This document shows, one piece after another, positions 19,509 through 30,462 of a stretch of 64,000 nt of DNA. The DNA comes from Desulfuromonas soudanensis. Its GTDB lineage: Bacteria; Desulfobacterota; Desulfuromonadia; Desulfuromonadales; WTL. The notes under the pieces were generated by a model that saw nothing but the letters and a program-made list of their open reading frames with translations, ran no database searches and was not told the DNA's origin. The translations under genes and the position numbers were made by a program. Within the stretch, counting starts at the first letter, position 1. Every line of letters begins with the position of its first letter. The stretch covers positions 3,596,001-3,660,000 of the forward strand of contig NZ_CP010802.1 in assembly GCF_001278055.1 (NCBI RefSeq), read 5' to 3'.

Positions 19509-20682
19509 AGCGCTGCCGCTGCGGCACAGATTCTGGACACCGAACGTCGCGGTCCTTCTCTTCTTCATGGCCTCGGGGGTGGTCTTCGCCTACTTCCGCT
19601 TCTTCCACGGCTTCGCCTCCGTGACCAATCTCAACCCGGCCTACCCCTTCGGCATCTGGATCGCCTTCGACGTCGCCTGCGGCGTGGCGCTAGCCGCCGG
19701 CGGCTTCACCACCGCCGCCATCGTCGAAATCTTCGGCCGCCACAAATATCACGCCCTCGTCCGCCCGGCGATCCTCACCGCCTTCATCGGCTATTTCCTC
19801 GTCGGCCTGGCGGTCTTCTTCGACCTCGGCAAGTACTACAACATCTGGCACGCCCTGGTCTACTGGAACGGCACCTCCGTCCTCTTCGAAGTCGCCTGGT
19901 GCGTCATGCTCTACCTTACGGTTCTGGCCATCGAAAACCTCCCCAACGTTATCGAGCAGTTCCGCGGCAAGGTCGCCCTCCCCGGGTTTCTCTCCGGCCT
20001 CAACGGACCCACCGACTGGCTTCTCGGCAAGGCCGACGGGTTCTGCAGGCGGACCATGGCCTTCTTCGTCATCGCCGGCGTGGTCCTCTCCTTCGGCCAC
20101 CAGTCCTCCCTCGGGACGATGATGCTCATCGCCCCCTACAAGCTCCACGAGCTCTGGTACACGCCCCTCTCCCCCCTTCTCTTTTTGACCTCGGCGGTCT
20201 CCGTCGGCATTCCGATGGTCGTCTTCGAGGGGACGCTGGCCGCCAAATTCTTCGGCCGCAAGCCGGAAACGGAGCTCCTTGCCGGGATCGCCAAGTACAT
20301 CCCCCTCTTCCTCGGCACCTATCTCCTCCTGCGCCTCGGCGACCTCGCCTACCGCGGGGTCCTCGCCACCGCCTTCGACGGCAGCCTGCAGGGGAACGCC
20401 TTTCTTCTCGAATTCGCCCTTTTCGCCGTCCCCTACTTCGTCCTCAAACGGCGACGGTCGCGGCAGAATCCGACCCTCCTCTTCCTCTGCTCGCTGTCGG
20501 TGATCTGCGCCGTCGTCCTCAACCGCTTCAACGTCTTTCTCATCGGCATGGACATGGGGCCCGAATACAGCTACTTCCCCTCCGTCGGCGAGTGGGCGAT
20601 CACCTTTGCCTTCATCGCCTTCGGCGTCCTCCTCTACAAGATCGGCGTCAACTACCTGCCGATTCTCGAGGAGGAGCACTGA
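19498..20682 (+). CDS. hybB: HybB/NrfD-like integral membrane subunit
   Basis: Quinone-reactive membrane subunit of 394 residues with about ten TM helices. It opens at LRHRFWTPNVAVLLFFMASG and includes conserved charged or aromatic helix residues such as FFHGFASVTN, HKYHALVRPAILT, YYNIWHALVYW, SFGHQSSLGTMM and HELWYTPLSPLLFL. HybB proteins take electrons from HybA and pass them to menaquinone. The chosen ATG 19498 overlaps hybA by 11 nt; a longer upstream frame is not protein-like. A strong terminator follows the gene at 20714, ending the operon. Confidence 0.92.
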   Translation: MNIKALPLRHRFWTPNVAVLLFFMASGVVFAYFRFFHGFASVTNLNPAYPFGIWIAFDVACGVALAAGGFTTAAIVEIFGRHKYHALVRPAILTAFIGYFLVGLAVFFDLGKYYNIWHALVYWNGTSVLFEVAWCVMLYLTVLAIENLPNVIEQFRGKVALPGFLSGLNGPTDWLLGKADGFCRRTMAFFVIAGVVLSFGHQSSLGTMMLIAPYKLHELWYTPLSPLLFLTSAVSVGIPMVVFEGTLAAKFFGRKPETELLAGIAKYIPLFLGTYLLLRLGDLAYRGVLATAFDGSLQGNAFLLEFALFAVPYFVLKRRRSRQNPTLLFLCSLSVICAVVLNRFNVFLIGMDMGPEYSYFPSVGEWAITFAFIAFGVLLYKIGVNYLPILEEEH

Positions 20683-20713
20683 TCCAAGGCCACAGATGAC
20701 TGATGTAAAAGAA

Positions 20714-20741
20714 AAAGCCCGCAGCGATGCGGGCTTTTTTT
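20714..20741 (+). terminator. Rho-independent terminator of the Hyb operon
   Basis: AAAGCCCGCA / TGCGGGCTTT 10-bp stem with a GCGA loop, then a run of T. It also faces the small lipoprotein gene on the other strand, so it may work both ways. Confidence 0.9.
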
Positions 20742-20767
20742 GTCTGACAACACGGTGGCCGTAATTT

Positions 20768-20968
20768 TTACCGAACCTCGACCTCGTGAACCCCCTTGAG
20801 GTGCATGCAGTTGAGGAAGAGGGCTTCCTCGTCGGGGGACCCGGAGACCGCCGCCTCCCGCGCATGGGTGCGGCAGTAGATCTTTTCATCACCCTGGGCC
20901 AGGCGCTCCTTGCCGGCGCACCCGGTGACCATGAGGATCACGATCGAAACCAGAATCCATCTGTTCAT
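20768..20968 (-). CDS. Small lipoprotein, unknown function
   Basis: Protein of 66 residues: hydrophobic signal (WILVSIVILMVTGC) with a lipobox Cys at about 17, then a short soluble part with two further Cys (IYCRTHAR, FLNCMHLKG). ATG 20968 is preceded by GGAGAAGGGAG, a strong ribosome site that makes this gene credible despite its size. No family recognised. The spaced Cys and His could bind metal or form a disulfide. Confidence 0.65.
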   Translation of the reverse strand: MNRWILVSIVILMVTGCAGKERLAQGDEKIYCRTHAREAAVSGSPDEEALFLNCMHLKGVHEVEVR

Positions 20969-21115
20969 CTCCCTTCTCCTTTCCTTTGCGCCCCCTGAGG
21001 GCAAAATGGGTCGCCGGAGCAAACCCGGCCTCTCCCCCTGAAGACAAATTAGCACAAACAAAGGACATGACAACTGCACCGCCGGGTCGTTCCCCCGGCG
21101 ACGCTCGGATTAAAA

Positions 21116-21144
21116 TTGACTGCCGAAGGCCCGGAGAGTATGTT
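21116..21144 (+). promoter_or_regulatory. Sigma70-like promoter for endonuclease I
   Basis: TTGACT, 17-nt spacer, TATGTT. The expected start is near 21151, giving a short leader before either candidate start codon of the nuclease. Confidence 0.5.
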
Positions 21145-21182
21145 GAAGGAGGTCATTTATTCAATAAAATTAACATGTTGTA

Positions 21183-21992
21183 ATGCTTACCCCAACCCCG
21201 CTTTTCCGCGCCGGGAGAAACGAAGAGACCTTGATCGCCCATCGGACCTCCCTTGCCTTCCTCGTCCTTGCGCTCCTCCTGGCGACCCCGTCTTTTTCCG
21301 CCTCCACACCCGGCAACACCAGCAACTCCTCCTTCAACAAGGCCAAAAAAACCCTTCTGAGGGACGTCTACGCCGATCATCTCCGGACCTTCTATTGCGA
21401 CTCCGGCTTCGACAGCAAGGGCAGGGTGACTCACAGCAGCGGCTATCGAGCGAAGAAAGAAGGGAAGCGGGCCCGGCGCCTGGAATGGGAGCACATCGTC
21501 CCCGCCCAGGCCTTCGGCCAGTCCTTTACCGAATGGCGCCAGGGGGACCCGGCCTGTGTCGACCGCAAAGGGAAGAGCTTCAAGGGGCGCAACTGCGCCG
21601 AAAAGATGAATCTGACCTACCGTTACATGCAGGCCGACATGCACAACCTTGTCCCGGCCATCGGGGAGGTCAACGGCCTTCGCTCCAACTATTCCTTCGC
21701 CATGATCCCCGGCGAGAAGCGCAGGTTCGGTTCCTGCGACATGGAAATCGAAAGCAAAAAGGCCGAGCCGCCGCCGGAGGTCCGGGGGGACATCGCCCGC
21801 ACCTACTTCTACATGGAGGCGGCCTATCCCGGCCGCGGCATAATCGGCAACAAATGCAGGAAGATGTTCGAAGCCTGGAACAAGGGCGACCCCGTCGACG
21901 CCTGGGAGTGCGAGCGCAGCCAAAAAGTGGCGGTACTGCAGGGGAACGGGAACCCCTTCGTGGGGGGCGCTTGTCAGGAGGCGGGATTGTGA
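21183..21992 (+). CDS. Endonuclease I family secreted nuclease
   Basis: EndA/NucM-type nuclease, which cuts DNA (and often RNA) without sequence preference outside the cytoplasm. Catalytic core: RRLEWEHIVPAQAFG (His general base), MQADMHNLVPAIGEVNGLRSN (second His/Asn region). Conserved Cys pairs fit periplasmic disulfides. A signal peptide (LAFLVLALLLATPSFSA) is clear. The ATG at 21183 has no ribosome site; a TTG at 21231, preceded by GGGAGAAACGAAGAG, would give a more usual signal peptide and may be the true start. Convergent with the DUF2784 gene; single gene with its own promoter. Confidence 0.9.
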   Translation: MLTPTPLFRAGRNEETLIAHRTSLAFLVLALLLATPSFSASTPGNTSNSSFNKAKKTLLRDVYADHLRTFYCDSGFDSKGRVTHSSGYRAKKEGKRARRLEWEHIVPAQAFGQSFTEWRQGDPACVDRKGKSFKGRNCAEKMNLTYRYMQADMHNLVPAIGEVNGLRSNYSFAMIPGEKRRFGSCDMEIESKKAEPPPEVRGDIARTYFYMEAAYPGRGIIGNKCRKMFEAWNKGDPVDAWECERSQKVAVLQGNGNPFVGGACQEAGL

Positions 21993-22024
21993 GATGGGCC
22001 TTCCGGAGGCGAGCCTGACCCTCC

Positions 22025-22390
22025 TCAGCCGGAGCGTCGACGGCGCCAGATCCAGGCATAAATCGCCAGGTTGACGACCAGAACGGCGAGGCCGAGGCCG
22101 ATCTGCACGCTGCGCGTCATCTCCAGGGGATAGATGATCGGAATCAGGTAGTGTTCGATGAACCCCCCTTGGTACCCCTGCTGCGCCGCCCCTTCCCGCA
22201 GGCGCACCTCGAGGGGCGTCAGGGGGCAGACCCCGCCGAGCAGCTCGATCCCCACCCCCCAGATCACCGCCGGCAGATGGAGCCAGATCAGGTATCGCCG
22301 CCACCACACCAGCAGGCCGCCGAAGACCACCAGCAGGATAAAGAGGAGGTGAATGACGACGATGAGGTCGGCGAGGAACCGGAAGAACAT
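22025..22390 (-). CDS. DUF2784 family membrane protein
   Basis: Protein of 121 residues with four hydrophobic segments. The family pattern is [46 protein letters not shown] and [12 protein letters not shown] 22390 follows AAGGAGGATCG. DUF2784 proteins have no known function. It is divergent from the copper ATPase, but nothing in its sequence suggests metal transport. Confidence 0.85.
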   Translation of the reverse strand: MFFRFLADLIVVIHLLFILLVVFGGLLVWWRRYLIWLHLPAVIWGVGIELLGGVCPLTPLEVRLREGAAQQGYQGGFIEHYLIPIIYPLEMTRSVQIGLGLAVLVVNLAIYAWIWRRRRSG

Positions 22391-22542
22391 CGATCCTCCT
22401 TGGAAACTTGCCGGTCGTCTTGGCTCCGGCGCCGGGACGCTGGGGTCAAATGCAGAGCCTTCCCCCTTGTCATCGGACCGGACCCCCGTTAAGCTTTGCA
22501 GGAACCTGTCGGACAATTCGAGTCGAAGCTCAGGGAGGCGAC

Positions 22543-24837
<2,295 letters not shown>

Positions 24838-24881
24838 TGAAGAGGGCCGGCCCCTTCCCGTCCGCCGACTCTCTCCCCGGG

Positions 24882-25178
24882 TCACTCCTGTTTCGCCTCG
24901 TGCCGATGGTGCAGAGTCAAAGGAATTCCTTCCCGGTACCGGAACCGGGTTCCGCGCTCCTGCTCCATCCTGATGCTGGCCCAGCAGGAACGGCAGCAGT
25001 AGCCTTTGCCGGTGCTCTGACCGAGTTCCAAAAAACGCACCAAACCGGCGGCCGTCCGACCCCGGCAGACGCCGCAGACGGCCCGGAGTCCGAAAATCGG
25101 GTGAAAGATTCCGACGATCCCCCTGTCCTTGAGGATCTGATTCCGACGCGCCCGTTGTAAAAATTCCTCAAGAGTCAT
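24882..25178 (-). CDS. Small Cys-rich protein, putative zinc ribbon
   Basis: About 98 residues from MTLEEFLQRARRN; an upstream ATG at 25190 has a poorer context. Two Cys pairs, CGVCRGR and CCRSC, about 35 residues apart, suggest a zinc ribbon. No family recognised. It is convergent with the copper ATPase. A regulatory or metal-buffer role is possible but is a guess. Confidence 0.55.
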   Translation of the reverse strand: MTLEEFLQRARRNQILKDRGIVGIFHPIFGLRAVCGVCRGRTAAGLVRFLELGQSTGKGYCCRSCWASIRMEQERGTRFRYREGIPLTLHHRHEAKQE

Positions 25179-25431
25179 GAGACCCCCCATATAAACAACG
25201 CCACCGGGTCCAAGTTTGCCGGAACGTTTCGTTCTGTCAAGACGGGGTGACGAAATCCCCCGAGCCCTCCTCCCCCTTTTTACCGCACTCCGGTTACGAA
25301 CAGGTCCCGGGACAGATCGAGCGGCAAGGTTCCGTTTGAAATTTCCGGCAAAACTCCCTATGCTGTCGCTCTAAATCATTCCTGCGGAAAACGGATTTTT
25401 GCCCCCGGAAAAACGGAGAAAGCCGGCACCC

Positions 25432-26052
25432 ATGTTCAAAGGACCTCTTTTCCGCGGCACCGCCCTTGCCCTGTGCCTCCTTTTTCTCCTGGCCGCCTGC
25501 CGGCAGGACCCGAAGCTTTCGCCCCTGCCGGAGGACGCCGTGGTCCTTGCCTTCGGCGACAGCCTGACCTTCGGCACCGGGGCAAAAAGGGACGAGAGCT
25601 ACCCGGCGGTCCTCTCGAGGCTCATCGGCCGCCGGGTGGTCAACGCCGGAGTGCCGGGGGAGGTGACGGCCGAAGGGCTCGCCCGTCTCCCCCGGGTGCT
25701 GGAGGAGAGCCGGCCGGCGCTCTTGATCCTTTGCCTCGGCGGCAACGACTTTCTCCGCCGTCTCGACGAAAAAAGGGCTCGGGACCACCTGCGCGCCATG
25801 GTCCGCCTGGCCCGGAGTCAAGGGGTCGAGGTCGTGCTGATCGCGGTGCCGAAGCTCGGATTCGGCCTGCAGATCCCCGATTTTTTCCGCCAGATGGCCG
25901 AGAAGGAGGAGGTCCTCCTCGACGAGAAGACCCTCGAAAAGGTTTTTTCCGACGCCGCCCTCAAATCCGACCCGATCCACCCCAACGCCGCCGGCTACCG
26001 GCAGATCGCCGAATCCCTGGCGAAGCTGTTGCGACGAAGCGGCGCGATCTAG
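25432..26052 (+). CDS. GDSL-family esterase/lysophospholipase (TesA-like), lipoprotein
   Basis: SGNH hydrolase of 206 residues with a lipoprotein signal (LCLLFLLAAC, lipidated Cys at about 23). Block I is AFGDSLTFGTGA (catalytic Ser), block II NAGVPGEVT (Gly), block III LGGNDFLR (Asn) and block V DPIHPNAAGY (Asp and His), so the catalytic set is complete. It resembles TesA/arylesterase and probably cleaves acyl esters or lysophospholipids in the cell envelope. ATG 25432 is chosen because it opens the signal peptide directly. Single gene, followed by a hairpin at 26055. Confidence 0.88.
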   Translation: MFKGPLFRGTALALCLLFLLAACRQDPKLSPLPEDAVVLAFGDSLTFGTGAKRDESYPAVLSRLIGRRVVNAGVPGEVTAEGLARLPRVLEESRPALLILCLGGNDFLRRLDEKRARDHLRAMVRLARSQGVEVVLIAVPKLGFGLQIPDFFRQMAEKEEVLLDEKTLEKVFSDAALKSDPIHPNAAGYRQIAESLAKLLRRSGAI

Positions 26053-26054
26053 CT

Positions 26055-26081
26055 GATCAAGGCAGCTCGGGTTGCTTGATC
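26055..26081 (+). terminator. Hairpin after the esterase gene
   Basis: GATCAAG / CTTGATC 7-bp arms with a 13-nt centre, 2 nt after the stop codon. There is no T-run, so termination is uncertain. Confidence 0.35.
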
Positions 26082-26082
26082 C

Positions 26083-26499
26083 GAGATCAATTTATCGGCC
26101 GCGTTTTTGTTCTTCCCCGTTAGTTTCACTTGCACCTTTCCTCCCAAATGCAACTCTGAGCTTTGAGTTTCTCCATCAAGGGGTGCCCCGCGGTTTACTC
26201 CCTTCAATGGTAGCCCCCCTGACTTCCCCTGCAGCGTATCCTGACAACACACTTCGTGCCTCAGAATTTCACGCGTCTTGCCTTTTTTGAAACTGCCGTC
26301 GAAAGTTGTTAAAAATACGGGTACTATGGTGATTAGAGCCAACCTTCCGGGAATCAGTCGGGGGGGGGTTCCCTCTACGCGCCAGACGGGAGAAGGAAAT
26401 TGAGAGGGGTTTTGATCATGGAAGAGATGTAACAACGCAACTCAACATTTCGTGCTGGCTCCACTTTACTCCTTGGGAAGATGCGATTTCGCGTCCTGG
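26083..26499. other. Intergenic stretch, no gene recognised
   Basis: The region between the esterase and the end of the lipid operon is about 420 nt. A minus-strand frame of about 128 codons is open through most of it, but it has no family match that I recognise, no convincing ribosome site, and the surrounding composition is not clearly coding. It could be a decayed gene or a mobile-element relic. I see no terminator for the lipid operon in it. Confidence 0.4.
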
Positions 26500-28056
26500 T
26501 CAGCGCAGGCGCGTGTAGTCGACCTTGGCATTATGCCTTTTATCGAGGGGGATCGCGCGCAACATGCGTACCTCATCGAGATCGGCCCACTTCAGGGCGG
26601 TGTGTAGCGCCTCCATATCGACTGAAGCTCGCCGCCGTCGCTGCACAAAGAGTATCCTTCGCCGGTTACGAGCCACCAGTGCCGCTCGCTCGACCCCCTG
26701 AATATTCCTGGCCGCGCACTCGACGGCAAAAGGGTGCAATTCTCCCCGCTCGTCCCTGATGACTGCCGATGCCCGGCCGAGGAGCCACAATCGTCCCCTG
26801 GCATCGAAATAGCCCCAATCCCCTGTGCGATGCCAGACCCTACCCTCGACGGAAAACTTGGTTTCCCCGTCGCCGACACCGTTCAGATAACCCTGCAGAA
26901 CATGCCCGCCACTGACCACGATCTCGCCGGAAGCTCCCGATGGCAGGGATCGGGCAACAAACTCATCTCTCCCCATGGCCTCGAGGGGTACACCCCAGGT
27001 CGCCGCGATGACCACGGCCCGGATCTCGACCACCGGTTTTCCGGTCAACAGACCGGCTCCGGAGGCCATGGCCGACATCTCCTCATTTGAGAGTTCGTTG
27101 CGAGCAATGTGGGCAATCGGTTCCGCCTCGGTAGAACCGTAGACGGCGACGATTTCGGCACCGGGAAAGGTGGCAGCAAACCGCTCAAGATGGTCGGGGA
27201 AGACCGGTGCGCCACCGGTGAAGACGTGACGGAAACCGGGAATTGTCGGCCGGGCAGCCAGGACTCCGGCACAAAGACGGTCCACAAAGGCGGGTGAGGC
27301 GGCGAGGCTGGTTGGGCAAAAGCGGTCGATCTGCCTCAGAACCCGGGCGGGCCGGATCTCACCGGGACGGCGCAGATCAGCATCCGGAATCAGGGAAGTG
27401 ACCCCCGAAGCGAGGTTGGCAAGGACAAAGATCGGCAGGGTGGTCAGATCGGTAGCGCCGGGGGTGAGATGGATGGCGCGCTCCAGGACCCGGTGCTGCT
27501 CAAGAAGAAAACCGTGGCTGCGGACCGCCGCCTTGGGTTGCCCGGTACTGCCGCTGGTGAAGGTGATCAGGGCCGGGGTTTCAGGCGCACAAATAGTGAT
27601 CGCCGTCCGGGGCGACATGCGATTCGAATGGTTCCAGGGAGTGGTGGCGGGGATGAACCCACCCATGGAAAAGTGGTGCGGGATGCATCGCAGGGCCGGG
27701 ATGACTAGGCGCAACAGATGGGCTCGGGGGGAAGCGATCAGAGCCGCCGGGGCGCGAATGGCACAACAGCGCTCGATATGTTCCCGCCCCGCGGAAGGGT
27801 CGATGAACATGGCGGTCATCCCGAGCCGAAAGAGGGCCATCAGGGCGATGTAGAGCTCTGCCGACATCGGCAGAAAGACCAGCACGGTCTCCCCGGGGGT
27901 CAAACCGCGAGCCATTAGGAGTGACGCACCGCGGGCCGCCGCCCCCTCAAGACCGGCAAAGGTGGTGGTTCGGTCGCTACCGCACCGCACATCGATGATG
28001 GCCGGGGCCTCGCCTCGTTCCCGTGCCTGTTTTTGTAAAATTTCGGCGATATTCAT
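26500..28056 (-). CDS. AMP-dependent acyl ligase
   Basis: ANL-superfamily adenylating enzyme of 518 residues, last gene of the lipid operon. The AMP/P-loop motif is LITFTSGSTGQPKAAVRSH. VYGSTEAEPI (motif A5) and HRTGDWGYFD (A7, the ribose-binding Asp) are seen. The C-terminal Lys region DKRHNAKVDYTRLR matches the A10 motif, with Lys present. It resembles OleC-type and fatty acyl-AMP/CoA ligases. It overlaps the preceding GNAT-like gene by 4 nt. I infer that it activates a fatty or other acid for the lipid made by the operon. The acyl acceptor (CoA, ACP or none) cannot be read from the sequence. Confidence 0.85.
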   Translation of the reverse strand: MNIAEILQKQARERGEAPAIIDVRCGSDRTTTFAGLEGAAARGASLLMARGLTPGETVLVFLPMSAELYIALMALFRLGMTAMFIDPSAGREHIERCCAIRAPAALIASPRAHLLRLVIPALRCIPHHFSMGGFIPATTPWNHSNRMSPRTAITICAPETPALITFTSGSTGQPKAAVRSHGFLLEQHRVLERAIHLTPGATDLTTLPIFVLANLASGVTSLIPDADLRRPGEIRPARVLRQIDRFCPTSLAASPAFVDRLCAGVLAARPTIPGFRHVFTGGAPVFPDHLERFAATFPGAEIVAVYGSTEAEPIAHIARNELSNEEMSAMASGAGLLTGKPVVEIRAVVIAATWGVPLEAMGRDEFVARSLPSGASGEIVVSGGHVLQGYLNGVGDGETKFSVEGRVWHRTGDWGYFDARGRLWLLGRASAVIRDERGELHPFAVECAARNIQGVERAALVARNRRRILFVQRRRRASVDMEALHTALKWADLDEVRMLRAIPLDKRHNAKVDYTRLR

Positions 28057-29048
28057 GGGATCTCCCGGCTGAAGAGGGCATAGCGGCGCATCGGCTGGGC
28101 GTACTGGGCGCTCATGTTACGGGCACTGTTGCTGTCGTAGACCAGGGCGTGGATGGCTCGGCGATAGCCGAGTTCGCTGATGTTGCCGAGGGTCTGCACC
28201 ATCAGCAGGTTGCCGAGCCCGCCGTAGGTTTTACCGGGGAGAACGGCGATCGATTTCATGACCACCGTATCGATGGCCATCCCGCGCTGCGCCTGCAACA
28301 TGTCAGGCAGGGCGAAGAGGAAGCCCACGGTGCGGTCCTCATGTTCGGCAATAAGGGTTAATTCGGGGCGGATAAACGGCTGCACCCTGAGATAGGACGT
28401 TTTGAATTCATCCCGCCCGATCGGCGTATAGAGGAAGTTGTGCTGAAAGCCGATCAGGGAGAGTTCGAAGATGGCGTCGAGTTCCTGATCGAACCGGGCC
28501 GGATCGAGGTGTCGGATGGTCACTCCCTGCCGCCTCATCCGCTCGGCCACCGCCGCCATGCGCGGATCGGCGTAGTTCAGATCGGTGTTGAGCGAAGAGC
28601 TGTAGGAGGCGAACTCCCGGAAACCGGCCGACATGAAGTGGTGGGGCCAGTCGTCGGGGTTGTCCGGTTCGAGAAAAAAAGCCGGTTCCCCCCCGCGCTC
28701 GACGATGAATCGGTAGCGCCGCCAGGTGGTTCCGTCGAGGGGCCCGACGGCCAGAGTGCATCCCTCGGCGGCCAGTTCGGTCACGGCGTGGCAAAGGAGT
28801 TTGGCCGCCGCGGCCGCGTCCCGCGCGGCATAGTGGCCGATGATTCCGAGCCGCCTCCCCGGGTGGTCGGGAACGCTCTTCCACCAGAGGGAGCAGCGGG
28901 CCGCCAGTCGGTTGTTCCCGTCGGCCAGAATCCAGTGGGCATCGGCACCATGATGGTTCAACTCGTCGGCACTGACGAGTGAAACCGACTCCCCGGCACC
29001 GAAAGCCGCCAGCTCTTCCGGCGTTGTGATCCTGACGAGGTGCTTCAT
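28053..29048 (-). CDS. GNAT-like acyltransferase of unknown substrate
   Basis: Protein of 331 residues with two GNAT-like halves. The first half shows LADGNNRLAARCSLWW and HYAARDAAAAAKLL; the second shows LIAEHEDRTVGFLFALPD, VVMKSIAVLPGKTYGGLGNLLM and IHALVYDSNSARNMSAQY, close to acyl-CoA binding and a YghO-like family. ATG 29048 with AAGGAGACCCTC is chosen over an upstream frame. It is followed, with a 4-nt overlap, by the AMP ligase, which could make its acyl donor. Target amine or hydroxyl unknown. Confidence 0.65.
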   Translation of the reverse strand: MKHLVRITTPEELAAFGAGESVSLVSADELNHHGADAHWILADGNNRLAARCSLWWKSVPDHPGRRLGIIGHYAARDAAAAAKLLCHAVTELAAEGCTLAVGPLDGTTWRRYRFIVERGGEPAFFLEPDNPDDWPHHFMSAGFREFASYSSSLNTDLNYADPRMAAVAERMRRQGVTIRHLDPARFDQELDAIFELSLIGFQHNFLYTPIGRDEFKTSYLRVQPFIRPELTLIAEHEDRTVGFLFALPDMLQAQRGMAIDTVVMKSIAVLPGKTYGGLGNLLMVQTLGNISELGYRRAIHALVYDSNSARNMSAQYAQPMRRYALFSREIP

Positions 29049-29091
29049 GAGGGTCTCCTTGGGCAAAAAGGGAGCATAGCAAGGGACGAGG

Positions 29092-30462
29092 CTAAAGCCG
29101 TACGACGAGGAGCGACAACCCCCATCCCGCCAGGGAGGTGCCAAGGGCGATGCTGGCACGCTGGAACCAGCGCCCGAATCCCGTTTCAACTTCGCCGCAA
29201 CCCCGGGTCAGGCACAGATGGACGGTGGCGGCGGCCAGCAGCAGCGGGAAGGCGACCGTGGCCGAAAAGAGTCCGGCAAAAAGCTCGTCCACTACAGGGC
29301 CGTTTCCCACGGCGGCAATCGCCTGGAAAAAGAAGGTCGGAAAGAAAATGAGCCAGCTCCGGACCACCGCCTGCCACAGACGCCGGCCAATCGGCTGTCC
29401 GGGCCTGGCATAGGCGAGCTGGCTGCAGCCGACGACAACGGAATGCACCCCATAGACGAGGATAAAAGGGAAGAGATAACTGCTCTCCCCCGTTTCTACC
29501 CGGGCCAGCAGCCAGAGAAGGCCCGGCGCGGCGACGGAGGCCACGGCGCGGACCGTATGCACAGGGAGGCTGTTCTCCTCGCTGCGGGGCCAGAGGTGGG
29601 TATAGGTTAAGAAAAGGATGAGCGACACGGCAAGCCATGACCAGCCCCCCAGAGCCCAGTTCATGTACCCGGTCAGGGCGGCCGCCAGCAGACCGCTCTC
29701 CTTGAGGGTGGTGCGCCGCCGCCAGAGAAGGACCAGGAGTGCCAGCAGGCAGATGGCCCCAAGACGCACCAGCAGCTCATCCGGACCCATAGTCAGGTAA
29801 CGCCGTAGGAGGGCGTAGCACCCCAGGGGGATAAAGAGGTTGTCGAGTCCGCCGACGGAGATGGCCTCGAACATCATGACCAGAAGGCCGAGGACCAGGG
29901 CGACCAGCAGCGACTCGGCGCGGCCGGTGTCGCTTAAAAGGAGAAGCGGCACATGGGCACTGAGAAAGGCCAGGGTAAAAAAGGCGAAAGATCCTTCGGC
30001 ACTCTTGGTTCCCTCCGAAGTGGCAAAACGGAGCTGCCCGTAGCGCACCCCCACCAGTGCTGCGACGGCATCGGCCAGAGTCAGGGTCAGCAAGGGGATG
30101 GTATAGAGGAGGGGATTGCCAGCCGCGAGCAAAAAGAGGAGGGCCACCGCCAGGGGGAAGTAGATCTCTCCCAGCGATTGGCGCTCCACTCCGTGCAGAA
30201 CCCCGCCGAAGCTCTGCCGCAGGGGGGCAAAGACTCGGGTTGCCGCCAGGGCAGCCACGGCCAGGAGGGCGAGGAGGAGAACCGGCCATGCGGCATCAAA
30301 GAGCCAGGGGAAAGAGAGCGTCACCAATCCCATGAGGATATGGACCATTTTGCGGCTGGTCTCGGGATGCAGGCCAAGGCGGGGGATGAGGCATTTCAGT
30401 GCGGCCAGGACCACGCCGAGCCCGGTTACCACCAGCAGGATACCAAGCCAGGGGGAGGGCAT
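29092..30462 (-). CDS. Fused SEC59/VTE5-like and DUF92/VTE6-like isoprenoid kinase
   Basis: Polytopic membrane protein of 456 residues. The N-terminal half has the dolichol/phytol-kinase pattern: ETSRKMVHILMG at about 36-47, and LADAVAALVGVRYG (about 138-151), the CTP-binding-like region of the SEC59/VTE5/DGK1 family. The C-terminal half starts at LKESGLLAAALTGYMNWALG (about 255-275) and GGWSWL, with HTVRAVASVAAP, which resembles DUF92/VTE6 phytyl-phosphate kinases. In plants and cyanobacteria these two activities turn phytol into phytyl diphosphate in two steps. A one-protein fusion would phosphorylate a free isoprenol twice. The C-terminal assignment is the weaker one. Confidence 0.7.
   Translation of the reverse strand: MPSPWLGILLVVTGLGVVLAALKCLIPRLGLHPETSRKMVHILMGLVTLSFPWLFDAAWPVLLLALLAVAALAATRVFAPLRQSFGGVLHGVERQSLGEIYFPLAVALLFLLAAGNPLLYTIPLLTLTLADAVAALVGVRYGQLRFATSEGTKSAEGSFAFFTLAFLSAHVPLLLLSDTGRAESLLVALVLGLLVMMFEAISVGGLDNLFIPLGCYALLRRYLTMGPDELLVRLGAICLLALLVLLWRRRTTLKESGLLAAALTGYMNWALGGWSWLAVSLILFLTYTHLWPRSEENSLPVHTVRAVASVAAPGLLWLLARVETGESSYLFPFILVYGVHSVVVGCSQLAYARPGQPIGRRLWQAVVRSWLIFFPTFFFQAIAAVGNGPVVDELFAGLFSATVAFPLLLAAATVHLCLTRGCGEVETGFGRWFQRASIALGTSLAGWGLSLLVVRL

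Noticed and set aside
24882-25178. Copper chaperone or CueR-like regulator for the adjacent copper ATPase
   Set aside because: The Cys pairs are far apart and no HTH or metallochaperone motif is seen; the function was left open.
26049-26435. 128-codon minus-strand frame after the lipid operon
   Set aside because: No family, no ribosome site and composition not clearly coding. Kept only as a note in the intergenic entry.
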